64,000 nucleotides of DNA from Cyanobacteria bacterium OH_PDB_230. GTDB taxonomy: Bacteria > Cyanobacteriota > Vampirovibrionia > Gastranaerophilales > Gastranaerophilaceae. This document shows, in pieces, positions 23,501 through 31,987 of the stretch. Under the pieces are notes generated by a model. That model was given only the letters and a program-made list of their open reading frames with translations. It was not told the origin of the DNA and made no database searches. Location: contig JAEZSO010000002.1 of the NCBI GenBank assembly GCA_023421795.1, positions 558,001-622,000 on the forward strand, given 5' to 3'. Both the position numbers and the translations under genes were made by a program. Position 1 is the first letter of the stretch. Each line of letters opens with the position of its first letter.

Positions 23501-24280
23501 ATGCTAAAAAAAATAATTTTAGTGCTTATATTTATAGGGATTATTTCAGTTGTATGTATCCGAAACGCGAACAAGCCAGATCTTTACAAATCAATAATGA
23601 AAAGAGGAAAGCTTACGGTCGGGATTTCATATGATTCTAAACCATTCGCATATAGAGATAACGATGGCCACGTTTACGGCATAGATGCTGATATTGCAAG
23701 AGAAATTTCAAGAAGAATTTTTGGAAAAGACAAAAGGGTCATATTTAAGCAGATAGCTCCCAAGGAAAGAATCAATGCCATAATCGCGGGGGATGTGGAT
23801 ATCGTCATTTCTACTATGACAATTACTCCTCAAAGGGAAAAGTTTGTTATTTTTTCTGATCCATATTATATAGCCGGTCAGGCGATTTGCGTTAGAGAAA
23901 ACAGCTGTATCCGCGGTTGTTCAGATTTGAATAAGAAAAAAATAATAGTAGTTATTGGAACCACTGCTGAAAAAAACATAAGAGACTTTATCCCAAAGGC
24001 AAATGTGCAGGGATATATAAAAAGATCAGATGCCTTTAATGCCTTTAAGCACGGCGAAGGTGATGCCATAACTATGGACGATTCTTTGTTGAGCGGATTT
24101 GTTATGGAGCACGATGGCTACAAGATTTTGCCGATACGTTTTACCGAAGAGCCATATGGAATCGCTTTCAAGAAGTCGGATGAGACTGACTCTTTAAGAA
24201 AAAATATCAATAAAATTCTCAATGACATAAAGCTGGACGGCACATTTGATTCTATTAAAGGCAAATGGGGCTTCTATTAG
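23501..24280 (+). CDS. Family 3 extracellular solute-binding protein (amino-acid type)
   Basis: The ATG at 23501 follows GGAG by 6 nt; the in-frame TTG at 23489 overlaps that site and is unlikely. The 259-residue product has a hydrophobic N-terminus (IILVLIFIGIISVVCI) that may be a signal or membrane anchor. It then shows the type-2 periplasmic binding fold of ABC importers: LTVGISYDSKPFAYRD, GIDADIAREI, DVDIVISTMTITPQREKFVIFSDPYY, IVVIGTTAEKN and PYGIAFKKSD. This family binds polar amino acids. No permease or ATPase gene is adjacent, so it is an orphan, and the ligand cannot be read from the sequence. Confidence 0.85.
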   Translation: MLKKIILVLIFIGIISVVCIRNANKPDLYKSIMKRGKLTVGISYDSKPFAYRDNDGHVYGIDADIAREISRRIFGKDKRVIFKQIAPKERINAIIAGDVDIVISTMTITPQREKFVIFSDPYYIAGQAICVRENSCIRGCSDLNKKKIIVVIGTTAEKNIRDFIPKANVQGYIKRSDAFNAFKHGEGDAITMDDSLLSGFVMEHDGYKILPIRFTEEPYGIAFKKSDETDSLRKNINKILNDIKLDGTFDSIKGKWGFY

Positions 24281-24315
24281 AAGAGTTAAGATTATTTGCC
24301 CTTTTTTATTTATAA

Positions 24316-24345
24316 TTGACTGTAATTGCCTTTGAAGGCTATAAT
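24316..24345 (+). promoter_or_regulatory. Promoter of the first radical-SAM gene
   Basis: TTGACT (24316-24321), an 18-bp spacer and TATAAT (24340-24345), 19 bp before the ATG at 24365; GGAG lies between. Confidence 0.65.
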
Positions 24346-24364
24346 TTATTATGGAGCGGAATAA

Positions 24365-25327
24365 ATGAGCGGAAAATATTGTAAATTTATACAGTCGGGA
24401 GTGAATTTTCATCTAGAGCATATAAGATTTTGCAATCAGGTTCAGGTTGGACCAATTATTTCAGAGTACGGAAAAGAAGTAACGGCTGAGTTTATAAAGC
24501 AAAAAAGGCAAGATTATATAAACGGAATGGAACATGGTATCCTTCATCCCAGCTGTGAAGGCTGTTATCACTTAAAAGATGAAAATAACAATACAGATAA
24601 GATAGATTATTTAGAGATATTCCACTGGCAGCATTGCAACTGTGGTTGTGTGTATTGTGCAAATCTTGACCTTACTAAAGGTGCTTTCAGCGACAAAGTT
24701 ATGCCGGGAAACCCTCATGTTCTAAGATTAATAAAAGAAATGTACAAGAGAGATGAAATAGATAAAGAAAATTTATGGGTTTGTTTTGGTGGCGGCGAAG
24801 TAGCTGTACTTAAAGATTTCCCTAAGATAGTTGACTTGTTCTTGAAAAATAATGTCTCAAGTATGTATGTTCAAAGTTCAGGAATAACTTATTCCAAAAC
24901 AATAGAAAAGATCCTTGCATTAGGAAAAGGGCACTTGCAAGTGGGGATTTCAGCAGGCAGCCGTGATGTTTATGAAAAAATTAAACGAAGAGACAAGTAT
25001 AATCAAGTTGTTGAGAATCTGAAAAAATACATTAAAAAAGCTAAGTATAAAGACAGAATCGTGTCTAAATTTATCATTATAGAAGGTCTTAACTCTACCG
25101 TTGAAGAAGTCGAAAAATGGCTTCAGATGTCTTCAGACATAGGTATTGTAAAAGTTGAATTCAGCATGGAATTTTGCCGTTCATTCGGAAGAAAATCCGG
25201 TCAAAAAGTAGAACAGTATAACTATGATTTGTTTGATTATGCGCAAAAAAGATGCGATGAATTGGGAATCGAGTTTACATATAACGAAATATCAAAAGAA
25301 CTTATGAAAAAAGGCGTTTATAACTAA
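24365..25327 (+). CDS. Radical-SAM protein, function unassigned (pair member 1)
   Basis: 320 residues. The cluster motif is C-x3-C-x2-C in WQHCNCGCVYCA (~97-108), with an extra Cys inside it. A GGGE in CFGGGEVAVL, a SAM-binding strand VQSSGI and GISAGSRDVYEKIKR complete the core. The N-terminal ~95 residues carry more Cys (YCKFIQ, HPSCEGCYHL) in a layout shared with the neighbour on the other strand: CEGC-x-L about 30 residues before the triad. No SPASM domain with multiple cluster Cys is visible at the C-terminus. The two genes converge and share bases in their stop codons. The substrate is unknown; SPASM-less twitch-type peptide or carbohydrate enzymes are possibilities. Confidence 0.8.
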   Translation: MSGKYCKFIQSGVNFHLEHIRFCNQVQVGPIISEYGKEVTAEFIKQKRQDYINGMEHGILHPSCEGCYHLKDENNNTDKIDYLEIFHWQHCNCGCVYCANLDLTKGAFSDKVMPGNPHVLRLIKEMYKRDEIDKENLWVCFGGGEVAVLKDFPKIVDLFLKNNVSSMYVQSSGITYSKTIEKILALGKGHLQVGISAGSRDVYEKIKRRDKYNQVVENLKKYIKKAKYKDRIVSKFIIIEGLNSTVEEVEKWLQMSSDIGIVKVEFSMEFCRSFGRKSGQKVEQYNYDLFDYAQKRCDELGIEFTYNEISKELMKKGVYN

Positions 25328-26376
25328 TTTCTATAGGTTAAATTTTTATGTGTATGATTTGTTTTTTCTTCTTCAATCAGTCTTGAGAATTTTTCTTTGT
25401 CAAAATTTTCAAAAAGATATGGAGCAGAAACCCTGTTTCTGTTGGAAAAAAGTAAAAACATGTTTAAATCAAAATCCATATTGTTTTCTTTTGCCAGAAA
25501 TTGTACGTAGTCTTCAAGATAATAAATGTAATCGGGCAGGGCTTCATTTTCGTTGGTGTACCTGCATTCTGAGTCTAAGATTATCGATTTGACTCCTATG
25601 TCTTTCAAAAGATTGAACCAGTCGTCTATATCTTTCACCGAGTCGTTTATCCCCGGTATTATTATGTATTTTAAAGTTAAGCAGGTTTTATTTTTTTCAT
25701 TTAATACTTTTGCGTACTTTTTCAGGTTTTTGACCAGAGAGTCAAATTTATCTACTTTTTTAATTTTAAAATATAAATCTTTTGTGCCGGAATCTATTGA
25801 TACGACAAGTTTTAGATTCCCTTTCTTAATTCCTTTATAAATTGAATATCTATACAATATCCCGGACGAATTGACTCTTATGGTTGCGTCATTTTTTAAA
25901 TATATGTCTACAATCTTGTCGAAATCTTTCATCAATGTGGGTTCTCCACCTTGGAAAGTCACGCTTCCGCCTTTTTCAAAAAAACCTTTCTTTATGAGCT
26001 CTTTTGTTGCAGGGTAAGCGTTGTAAGATTTATTCTCGTTATAGTAGCTTTCAGAACAATACACGCATCTTGAATTGCATATTCTTATGTTCTGGTACAT
26101 TATTTCTGAAAGTTTTCTTTTTCCTGTGAATTTGTATCCTTCAGAAAGGTAGCCGCAACCTTCACAAATATCGGGAATGCCGACTTCTTGTACATATTTA
26201 TTTCTTTTTTCTTTTATCTCAAATAATTTGTTCCAGTCGGGAATTTCGCCTTTGTAGTCAGGAACAATTATAGGCAAGCCTCTTTTGTTGCAGTCTAATC
26301 CTATACAACAGTCCCTGAGGGTATCCTCATCGAAACAAAGACCTTTTTCCATATAAAAACAAGCAGAATAATCCAT
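25324..26376 (-). CDS. Radical-SAM protein, function unassigned (pair member 2)
   Basis: 350 residues. The N-terminal ~75 residues have Cys-rich segments (ACFYMEKGLCF, RDCCIGLDCNKRG, PDICEGCGYLSEG). The core follows: the triad in IRICNSRCVYCSES, TFQGGEPTLMKDF (a standard GGEPT motif), VNSSGI, VSIDSGTKDLYFKIKK and YIIIPGINDSVKDIDDW. The last motifs closely parallel FIIIEGLNSTVEEVEKW of the convergent gene, so the two are paralogues. Its stop overlaps the neighbour's stop by 4 bp. No precursor peptide lies between or directly next to them. Function unknown. Confidence 0.8.
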   Translation of the reverse strand: MDYSACFYMEKGLCFDEDTLRDCCIGLDCNKRGLPIIVPDYKGEIPDWNKLFEIKEKRNKYVQEVGIPDICEGCGYLSEGYKFTGKRKLSEIMYQNIRICNSRCVYCSESYYNENKSYNAYPATKELIKKGFFEKGGSVTFQGGEPTLMKDFDKIVDIYLKNDATIRVNSSGILYRYSIYKGIKKGNLKLVVSIDSGTKDLYFKIKKVDKFDSLVKNLKKYAKVLNEKNKTCLTLKYIIIPGINDSVKDIDDWFNLLKDIGVKSIILDSECRYTNENEALPDYIYYLEDYVQFLAKENNMDFDLNMFLLFSNRNRVSAPYLFENFDKEKFSRLIEEEKTNHTHKNLTYRN

Positions 26377-26575
26377 TTTATTAATCCAAAGCTCTTAAAT
26401 TATTTGAGTTACAGTTAACAGTATACTATGAAATGCGATAATTGTTTTTTCTATCTGTAAAACAGATACACAAAGTGTTAACGCAAGTTAAGATTCTTTC
26501 ATTAGTGCGCAATTTGGCCGGACATTTTGTTTTATATATTTTATCTAATCGTGTAATGTGAAAACAAGGAAGATT

Positions 26576-27604
26576 ATGTCAGATAATCTTTTAAAACTTT
26601 ATATGCTACAAACAGCTTCAAAACCTGACAGAAGGCAAAACTCTGTCCCGGTTGAGGTTGATCGCCGTTCCGGTGTTGACAGAAGGGGTGAATCCAGGTT
26701 GACATTGTCTCCCGGGTTGCATAAAGATGTTGTAGAAGTTAAATCTAAAATAGATGAGGCTTACACCGCTTTTAAAGGATATGATATAGACCCGAAAGAC
26801 AATCTTGAATATTATAAAACACTGAATGCCCCAAAGGCTCCAGTAAAACCTGCTAAAGCGGCAAAACCGCCAATATCGGCAAAAGACGCTGAATTGTTGA
26901 CTTTAGCCTTGAGTTCCGTACCTTTCGCAAGAAGAGTCGTTAATATTGATAAAAACAACAAAGAAAACAACCATGTTAAAGCGGCAGGTTTAACCGCAAT
27001 AGCACTGACTAACGTTGCGGAAGATCTCAGAGACGTCATGACTATATTTGGAAAAACCAAATCCACAGCTCCTAAAGGTTTTTATTCTAAATATGGATTT
27101 TTTGTGGGAACAACTCTTGAAGATTTCCTTAAAAAACAAAAATGGGGCAAAAAAGTTCTGAGACTTGATAGAACTGTTGGGGACATTGAGCTTGTCCATA
27201 AAATATTTGATAAATTACATATCGGCTTTGAAAAACAAAAATTCAACAAAGAAATCACTCATTTAAGCCACGAAGTAGAAGTAGTAAAAAGACGCTTTGT
27301 AAAATTTGGCGGCGGCAGAATCAAAAAGACAATCGGTCTGGCTCTTTACAGAATGCCATTATTAAGTATGGGAATAGCAGCTTTGCTTGAAATTCCGGCT
27401 TTGGTTAAAGCCAAAAAAGGTGACAAAGGCAAACAAGCAGTTAATTCAGCATTGGGCATTGTTATGGGAACAGCTACAGGGGCCTTATTGAGTGCCGCTC
27501 TTGCGCCTATTAACCCTGTGTTGCCTGTTCTGGGCTTAGGCATAGGCTATTATTTAGGCAACAAAATGGCTAAGACTATCGGTTTTAAATTAAACGAAAA
27601 CTAA
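26576..27604 (+). CDS. Lineage-specific protein with an N-terminal DRR repeat and a Gly-zipper C-terminus
   Basis: I place the start at the ATG at 26576 (342 residues), which has AAGGA upstream; a GTG 18 nt earlier has none. Near the N-terminus, DRR occurs three times (SKPDRRQN, VEVDRRSG, VDRRGESR), a basic cluster seen before signalling or membrane-binding domains. A Pro/Ala/Lys linker follows (~85-105), then helical regions. The C-terminal ~80 residues are hydrophobic and Gly/Ala-rich (LSMGIAALLEIPALV, ALGIVMGTATGALLSAAL, VLPVLGLGIGYYLG), like Gly-zipper membrane hairpins. AFKGYD at residue 65 resembles the FxG element but lies in a likely helix and may be chance. Single gene ending at a terminator. 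Confidence 0.6.
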   Translation: MSDNLLKLYMLQTASKPDRRQNSVPVEVDRRSGVDRRGESRLTLSPGLHKDVVEVKSKIDEAYTAFKGYDIDPKDNLEYYKTLNAPKAPVKPAKAAKPPISAKDAELLTLALSSVPFARRVVNIDKNNKENNHVKAAGLTAIALTNVAEDLRDVMTIFGKTKSTAPKGFYSKYGFFVGTTLEDFLKKQKWGKKVLRLDRTVGDIELVHKIFDKLHIGFEKQKFNKEITHLSHEVEVVKRRFVKFGGGRIKKTIGLALYRMPLLSMGIAALLEIPALVKAKKGDKGKQAVNSALGIVMGTATGALLSAALAPINPVLPVLGLGIGYYLGNKMAKTIGFKLNEN

Positions 27605-27630
27605 ATTTTCTGTTTTAAAGTTTACAATAA

Positions 27631-27676
27631 AAAAGACCCTGTGCGTTTGTGTTCGATAATGCCAGGGTCTTTTTAT
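27631..27676. terminator. Bidirectional terminator
   Basis: AAAAGACCCTG (27631-27641) and CAGGGTCTTTT (27663-27673) form an 11-bp stem around a 21-base loop, with A and T flanks on both sides. It serves the convergent genes at 26576 and 27696. Confidence 0.85.
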
Positions 27677-27695
27677 ACTTTTCTTTTAGATTGGA

Positions 27696-28085
27696 TTAGA
27701 TATTAATATCCAGTTTTTGGCCTGTTAGCTGTTCATAAGCTCCTTTTAAGCCCATTTCGGTATCAACTACTTCATCTGTATCCATTGATTTGACATCACA
27801 GCCGTTAAAAGTGTATGAGTCAGCATTTTTTCTTACTTCTTCTGATTCTACAACGTCTGTAATAAGTTGTATCGCTTGTTCTTTTTCAACAGGTCCTCTT
27901 TGAGCATATTTCAATAAATCAGGCACTCCGTAATCAACAACAAAGTCTGAATTATAATATGTAAGATCTTTTGCGATTTCTTTTAATTCTTTGTTAGGAG
28001 CTTCTTTAATTATTTCTTTCGGTGATTTTTCAAAAGAAACTGATTTGTTTATTTGGTTTGAATATAGTGGAGAAATACTTATCAT
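27696..28085 (-). CDS. Small acidic lineage-specific protein with a VSFEK element
   Basis: 129 residues, not recognised. The leader MISISPLYSNQINKSVSFEK is Ser/Asn-rich and ends in the looser form of the F-x-G element. The rest is acidic and helical (ELKEIAKDLTYYNSDFVVDYG, KEQAIQLITDVVESEEVRKNA), with no membrane segment and no signal peptide. It stands alone: 103 bp from the next minus-strand gene and facing a bidirectional terminator. Function unknown. Confidence 0.55.
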   Translation of the reverse strand: MISISPLYSNQINKSVSFEKSPKEIIKEAPNKELKEIAKDLTYYNSDFVVDYGVPDLLKYAQRGPVEKEQAIQLITDVVESEEVRKNADSYTFNGCDVKSMDTDEVVDTEMGLKGAYEQLTGQKLDINI

Positions 28086-28187
28086 TTTGGCTTCCTCTTT
28101 GCTAATATGTGGGTTGTAGTTTATAAAAATAGAATATAAAATAAATTGCTAATTTTTCCAAATATTGTTATATTTGCGAAATATATT

Positions 28188-29477
28188 TTAATCTCTGAAA
28201 ACTTTTTGTTTTATTTTTACGTTTCCAAGACTGTTGAGCCTGCTGCAACTTAGGTCGACGTAACCGTCTATCGATTCCAGTTTCCCCAGATTTGTCACGG
28301 CTGTGTCTGAGAAATTAGCATTCCCTTTAATCGCAGCTATATGTCTGAACATATCATTTTCGTTTACTCCTAAATCTTGATAGGTGTAGTTTTTATCAGG
28401 TTTTACGAAATGAGAAAGTTCTAATAGGCCGTCTTCTCTTACCGTTACATCAATCCCTGAAGATTTTAATATGTTTACATAATTTTTGTTTTCGATGTCT
28501 TCTTTTATAAGGCTTTTTGCAAAATCAACTCTTGCTTGTCTGTATTCAAGATCTTGCAGGTCTTGCTCGTAGCCTTCAAGTTTGTTTTGAGTGATTAGAT
28601 GTTTAAGCGAGTTAAAATATCTTAAAGGGATTTTGCTGTTGTGGTTTCTGTCCCTGACTTCTGCTATTTTATTCCCTTCCATTCTTACAGAAAGCTCCGG
28701 GCAATTTTTTTCCATGTATATGTATATATCACCTTTTGCTAAATATTGTTCTGCAAAATGACCTTTTGTACACCAAGCGTCCGAGCTTAACACGTTTAGA
28801 TTTTTTACATTTTCAGGGAATCCCGCAAAGTCATTTGATATAGATGGAATTTCTACCCAGATGCCTTTTGAATGGGGGGTTTTGTCTTTTAAAAGTTTAA
28901 CTGATTTTAATACGGATATTCTCAGCTGGTTTTGATATTCATTCTTAAAATTAATTGTAGCTTTTGGGTTTGAATCAATAATATCATCGATTTTATTTAT
29001 GGTTGTTTGGACCGCCTTTTTGTTGAATATCGGCGGGATGTCCTTTGTCTCAGGGTATAGCTCTTTCGTAAGAGAATTTGCTATTATATAAGCTAATTCG
29101 GGATGCCTCTGCATTTCTTTATCATTTAACAGGTAGTTTTCCCATTCTTTTAATCTGCTGGTTCTATCTTTTGTTATTGATTCATCAACCTCGTAAGGAG
29201 GGAATGTTTGATATTTTACATATCTGTTAGGATCCGTGGTTGCATATAATTCTTCTTTTGCCCATTTACTTATATCTTCAGGTGTTTTGAACTTTTCCAA
29301 AGGCAGCTTAAAATAGTTTGTGCAAAGCAACTGATACTTGTTTAGTTGACTCTTTTTAAGCGCACAAAAAGAGACAGTGTCAGTGCTCAAGTTGTAGCGA
29401 TAATTCAAAGAGCTTTTTGCATCTGATTTAGGCTGAGTCAAATTAAAATTAGGGTAAGAAGTTAATCCTATTTTCAT
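28188..29477 (-). CDS. Lineage-specific protein with a possible leucine-rich-like C-terminal repeat
   Basis: 429 residues, not recognised. The leader (MKIGLTSYPNFNLTQPKSD) ends in DTVSFCALKK (Phe37), a loose version of the FxG element. A helical middle follows. The C-terminal ~80 residues contain short beta-like units, AIKGNANFSDTAVTNLGKLES followed by IDGYVDLSCSRLNSLGN, that resemble repeats of the form seen in bacterial LRR-like surface or effector proteins, though only about two units are present. There is no signal peptide or membrane segment. Function unknown. Confidence 0.5.
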   Translation of the reverse strand: MKIGLTSYPNFNLTQPKSDAKSSLNYRYNLSTDTVSFCALKKSQLNKYQLLCTNYFKLPLEKFKTPEDISKWAKEELYATTDPNRYVKYQTFPPYEVDESITKDRTSRLKEWENYLLNDKEMQRHPELAYIIANSLTKELYPETKDIPPIFNKKAVQTTINKIDDIIDSNPKATINFKNEYQNQLRISVLKSVKLLKDKTPHSKGIWVEIPSISNDFAGFPENVKNLNVLSSDAWCTKGHFAEQYLAKGDIYIYMEKNCPELSVRMEGNKIAEVRDRNHNSKIPLRYFNSLKHLITQNKLEGYEQDLQDLEYRQARVDFAKSLIKEDIENKNYVNILKSSGIDVTVREDGLLELSHFVKPDKNYTYQDLGVNENDMFRHIAAIKGNANFSDTAVTNLGKLESIDGYVDLSCSRLNSLGNVKIKQKVFRD

Positions 29478-29549
29478 AACATATAGAAGTTTATCAATGA
29501 TAAAAATTGCTATGAAAGACTAATCTTTTTAAAAAAATTAATACTTAAT

Positions 29550-30680
29550 TTAATGTTTCTTTTTTAAGTCTGTCTGGTATAGGTACATTCCAAACCACAG
29601 AAGGCTTTGGGTGTAATAACCCTTTTTGTCGTCAAAATAATTTTTGTCTTTGAGGTTGGCGAGTATTTTATTTTCGTATATTTGTTTTGCTTTTTTCTTG
29701 TCGTGCATATTTATAACAGGAATCAAGAGGCTTATAGAGCCTATTAATTCGTGCTTGTCTTTTACCTCGCCATTCGGCTTGAAATTAGTGTACAGATTCT
29801 TGTCTTTTTTCCACTCTTTTATAAAAAAGTGCGACTTTTTTAATATCGGTAATGCCCTTTTATCTTTTGTAAGTTTATAATCGACGAACACTCTTGGAAA
29901 AACCCTTATGGCATCATATGAAAAATTACTTCTTCCATCTTCGAGCACTAATTTGTCGTCATATAGGATTACCCAATCAGGAGGCAGGCCTGTTTTAGTA
30001 CTTTTAGTTGCCATGTTTAATATTTTGTATGATGAATCCACCACCCTGTTCCAGTCGTTTGATTTATCATATTGTTGAAATGTTTTAAATGTGTATGGTG
30101 ACAGGTAAGAGGGATTTATTTCATCTTTAAGTCCCAGCCTTTGAGTGGCTCCGGGGTATAAAACCCTTTGTCCGTAAATTTCTTTGGTGTCATGTTTCCA
30201 GATGGATTTTATTATCTGTTTGGCGTCTGATAAGTATTTCTCTTCTTTCCATTTTTCATATGCTTTTAAAAGAGCGAATGCGATGTCTATGTCGGCGTCG
30301 GATGCGGAATTCTTGTCTAATACTCTGTAATTCCCGTCTTTATCTTTTCCCCAGAGCCAGCCAAACAAGTAATTATCCTGCTGAAGATTATTTTTTGTCC
30401 ATTCGTAAGCTTTGTTGAAGGTGGATTTGTCATTCATCGCAAGGCTCATCAACAATATGTAAGACTGCCCTTCAGAAGTGGTTATGTTATCTTTTCTGGG
30501 GTCAACAACCCTGCCTTCTTCGGTGAAAAAATTGGCTTTGTAAAACTCGTAGCCTTCAGAAAGAGAGTATTCGTTGGCTTTTGCAGGTGAAGCTGAACAG
30601 AGCAAAATCGCAAAAAATAACAGTGTTATAAAAGCTGTAATATAGTTTTTTATACTATATGTATTTTTTAGGATGGACAT
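29550..30680 (-). CDS. Glycoside hydrolase family 8 (endoglucanase/BcsZ-like), secreted
   Basis: 376 residues. The N-terminal TM-type signal (ITAFITLLFFAILLCSAS, then PAKA) predicts export. Family 8 enzymes are inverting endo-glycosidases with an (alpha/alpha)6 barrel that cleave beta-1,4-glucans, chitosan or xylan. Seen: the general acid in TTSEGQSYILL, the SASDADIDIAFALL segment with its conserved Asp pair, FGWLWG, INPSYLSPYTF and SYDAIRVFPR. No cellulose synthase (bcsA) genes are adjacent, so it is not clearly part of a cellulose operon. Substrate not assignable; remodelling an own exopolysaccharide or digesting dietary glucan are both possible. Confidence 0.88.
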   Translation of the reverse strand: MSILKNTYSIKNYITAFITLLFFAILLCSASPAKANEYSLSEGYEFYKANFFTEEGRVVDPRKDNITTSEGQSYILLMSLAMNDKSTFNKAYEWTKNNLQQDNYLFGWLWGKDKDGNYRVLDKNSASDADIDIAFALLKAYEKWKEEKYLSDAKQIIKSIWKHDTKEIYGQRVLYPGATQRLGLKDEINPSYLSPYTFKTFQQYDKSNDWNRVVDSSYKILNMATKSTKTGLPPDWVILYDDKLVLEDGRSNFSYDAIRVFPRVFVDYKLTKDKRALPILKKSHFFIKEWKKDKNLYTNFKPNGEVKDKHELIGSISLLIPVINMHDKKKAKQIYENKILANLKDKNYFDDKKGYYTQSLLWFGMYLYQTDLKKKH

Positions 30681-30892
30681 TATAATAATTTCACCATAGT
30701 TAAAAATATCCTATACAGGATTCCATTTTAATGCTTTTTTGAAAAAATAGTCAATCACGGGTTAAAAAATTCAAAGGTAACAGTCGTCCGATTGCTTTAC
30801 TCCAGTAGTATTACCCGATTTGATAATAACTGGTAGGGGGAGTTGAAGTTTTCTCAAAAAGTGGTAATGTAGTTTTACTATGGAGTTTTTTT

Positions 30893-31216
30893 ATGACGGA
30901 TATTATTGAACTTAATGATGTTAACTTTGACCAAGAAGTGAAAAGATCTACTATTCCGGTATTGGCTTGTTTTTGGGCGCCATGGTGCGGCCATTGCAAA
31001 AATCAGCTTCCTATATTGCAATCTCTTGCCAAGGAATATTCCGGAAAAGTAAGGTTCGTTAAATTGAACGTAGATGAAGCCAGCATAAAACCCGAAGAAT
31101 ATGATATTCGTGGGATTCCTGCTTTATTGATTTTTAAAGACGGAAAACTTAAGCAGCATCTGTCAGGTTTTCAGGAAAAGCAACAGCTAAAAGACGCGCT
31201 GGCAAAATCTTTATAA
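30893..31216 (+). CDS. trxA: Thioredoxin with a CGHC active site
   Basis: 107 residues, the normal length. FWAPWCGHCKNQLPIL holds the redox Cys pair; the usual Gly-Pro dipeptide is Gly-His, as in protein disulfide isomerases, which raises redox potential. The cis-Pro motif is in RGIPALLIFKDG. No signal peptide, so it is cytoplasmic. GGAG precedes the ATG by 7-8 nt. The stop overlaps the end of the convergent barrel gene by 6 bp. A thiol-disulfide reductase role is secure; preference for isomerisation over reduction is inference from the CGHC motif. Confidence 0.9.
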   Translation: MTDIIELNDVNFDQEVKRSTIPVLACFWAPWCGHCKNQLPILQSLAKEYSGKVRFVKLNVDEASIKPEEYDIRGIPALLIFKDGKLKQHLSGFQEKQQLKDALAKSL

Positions 31217-31924
31217 TATTTTGGCTATTTCAAAAACAAAGCCGCTATTGCCGACTTTAGAAGAGTTGGGTATTTGATATCCAAAAAATACAGTCGAATT
31301 TTTAGGCATTGCATAGCTAAAACCTGTAATTAAAAATCCTGCGAAATGTTCTTGCCCAGAATACCAATCAGTTATCAGGGTGAGTTTTTTTGTTACGGGC
31401 TGTTCTATAGCACCAATAAAAGAGACATTTTCTATTCCGAATACTTGCTTTGTTCCGTAGCTTATACCACTTGTAATCCTAGTGTTTGTTATCGGTAACT
31501 TTCCGCTTAAATGAGCATATGTCCAGTTCCCTACCCCTTGGCCTTCCAATGAAGTTAGAACTTCGCTTCCGATAGTAAATTTATATTCTCTTTTGGGATA
31601 CTTTTCTTTTAATTTCGGTATGGGTATAGCTGATTTGAAACCAGTCCCTAGTGAAATGGCATTTGAGGCAGGCGCGCTGACATTAAATAGAGTCACTGTA
31701 AGTTCAGTATTGTGCCCGATTCCTGCAGCAAAGTATTCAGTTCCTAACCAAGAGGCATTTGGGTTCCAGGGTACAAATTGAGATTCGCTTTGTAAAAATA
31801 TTTTACCTTCAGGAGTTACGTCAGCGCTAGGGACGTTAAAAACAGTTTGTTGAGCGTATACTGCACAAAAAAATGCTGATGTTGCAAAATATACAAAGCA
31901 AATAAATTTTAACAGTTTTTGCAT
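31211..31924 (-). CDS. Predicted outer-membrane beta-barrel protein
   Basis: 237 residues. A signal peptide (LLKFICFVYFATSAFFCAVYAQ) ends around residue 25. The mature part is built of alternating-polarity strands with Gly turns and aromatic ends (GTEYFAAGIGHNTELTVTLF, ITSGISYGTKQVFG, LTLITDWYSGQEHFAGFLITG, STVFFGYQIPNSS) and ends GFVFEIAKIL, close to a barrel C-terminus. It is too short for a TonB receptor or porin trimer; a small 8-10-strand barrel fits. The family is not recognised. It stands alone; the thioredoxin gene meets it tail to tail. Confidence 0.65.
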   Translation of the reverse strand: MQKLLKFICFVYFATSAFFCAVYAQQTVFNVPSADVTPEGKIFLQSESQFVPWNPNASWLGTEYFAAGIGHNTELTVTLFNVSAPASNAISLGTGFKSAIPIPKLKEKYPKREYKFTIGSEVLTSLEGQGVGNWTYAHLSGKLPITNTRITSGISYGTKQVFGIENVSFIGAIEQPVTKKLTLITDWYSGQEHFAGFLITGFSYAMPKNSTVFFGYQIPNSSKVGNSGFVFEIAKIL

Positions 31925-31987
31925 TACAAATCTCTATACTAAGCCACTTCAATTATATTACAAGAGAATATTAGAAGTCTTTTAATT

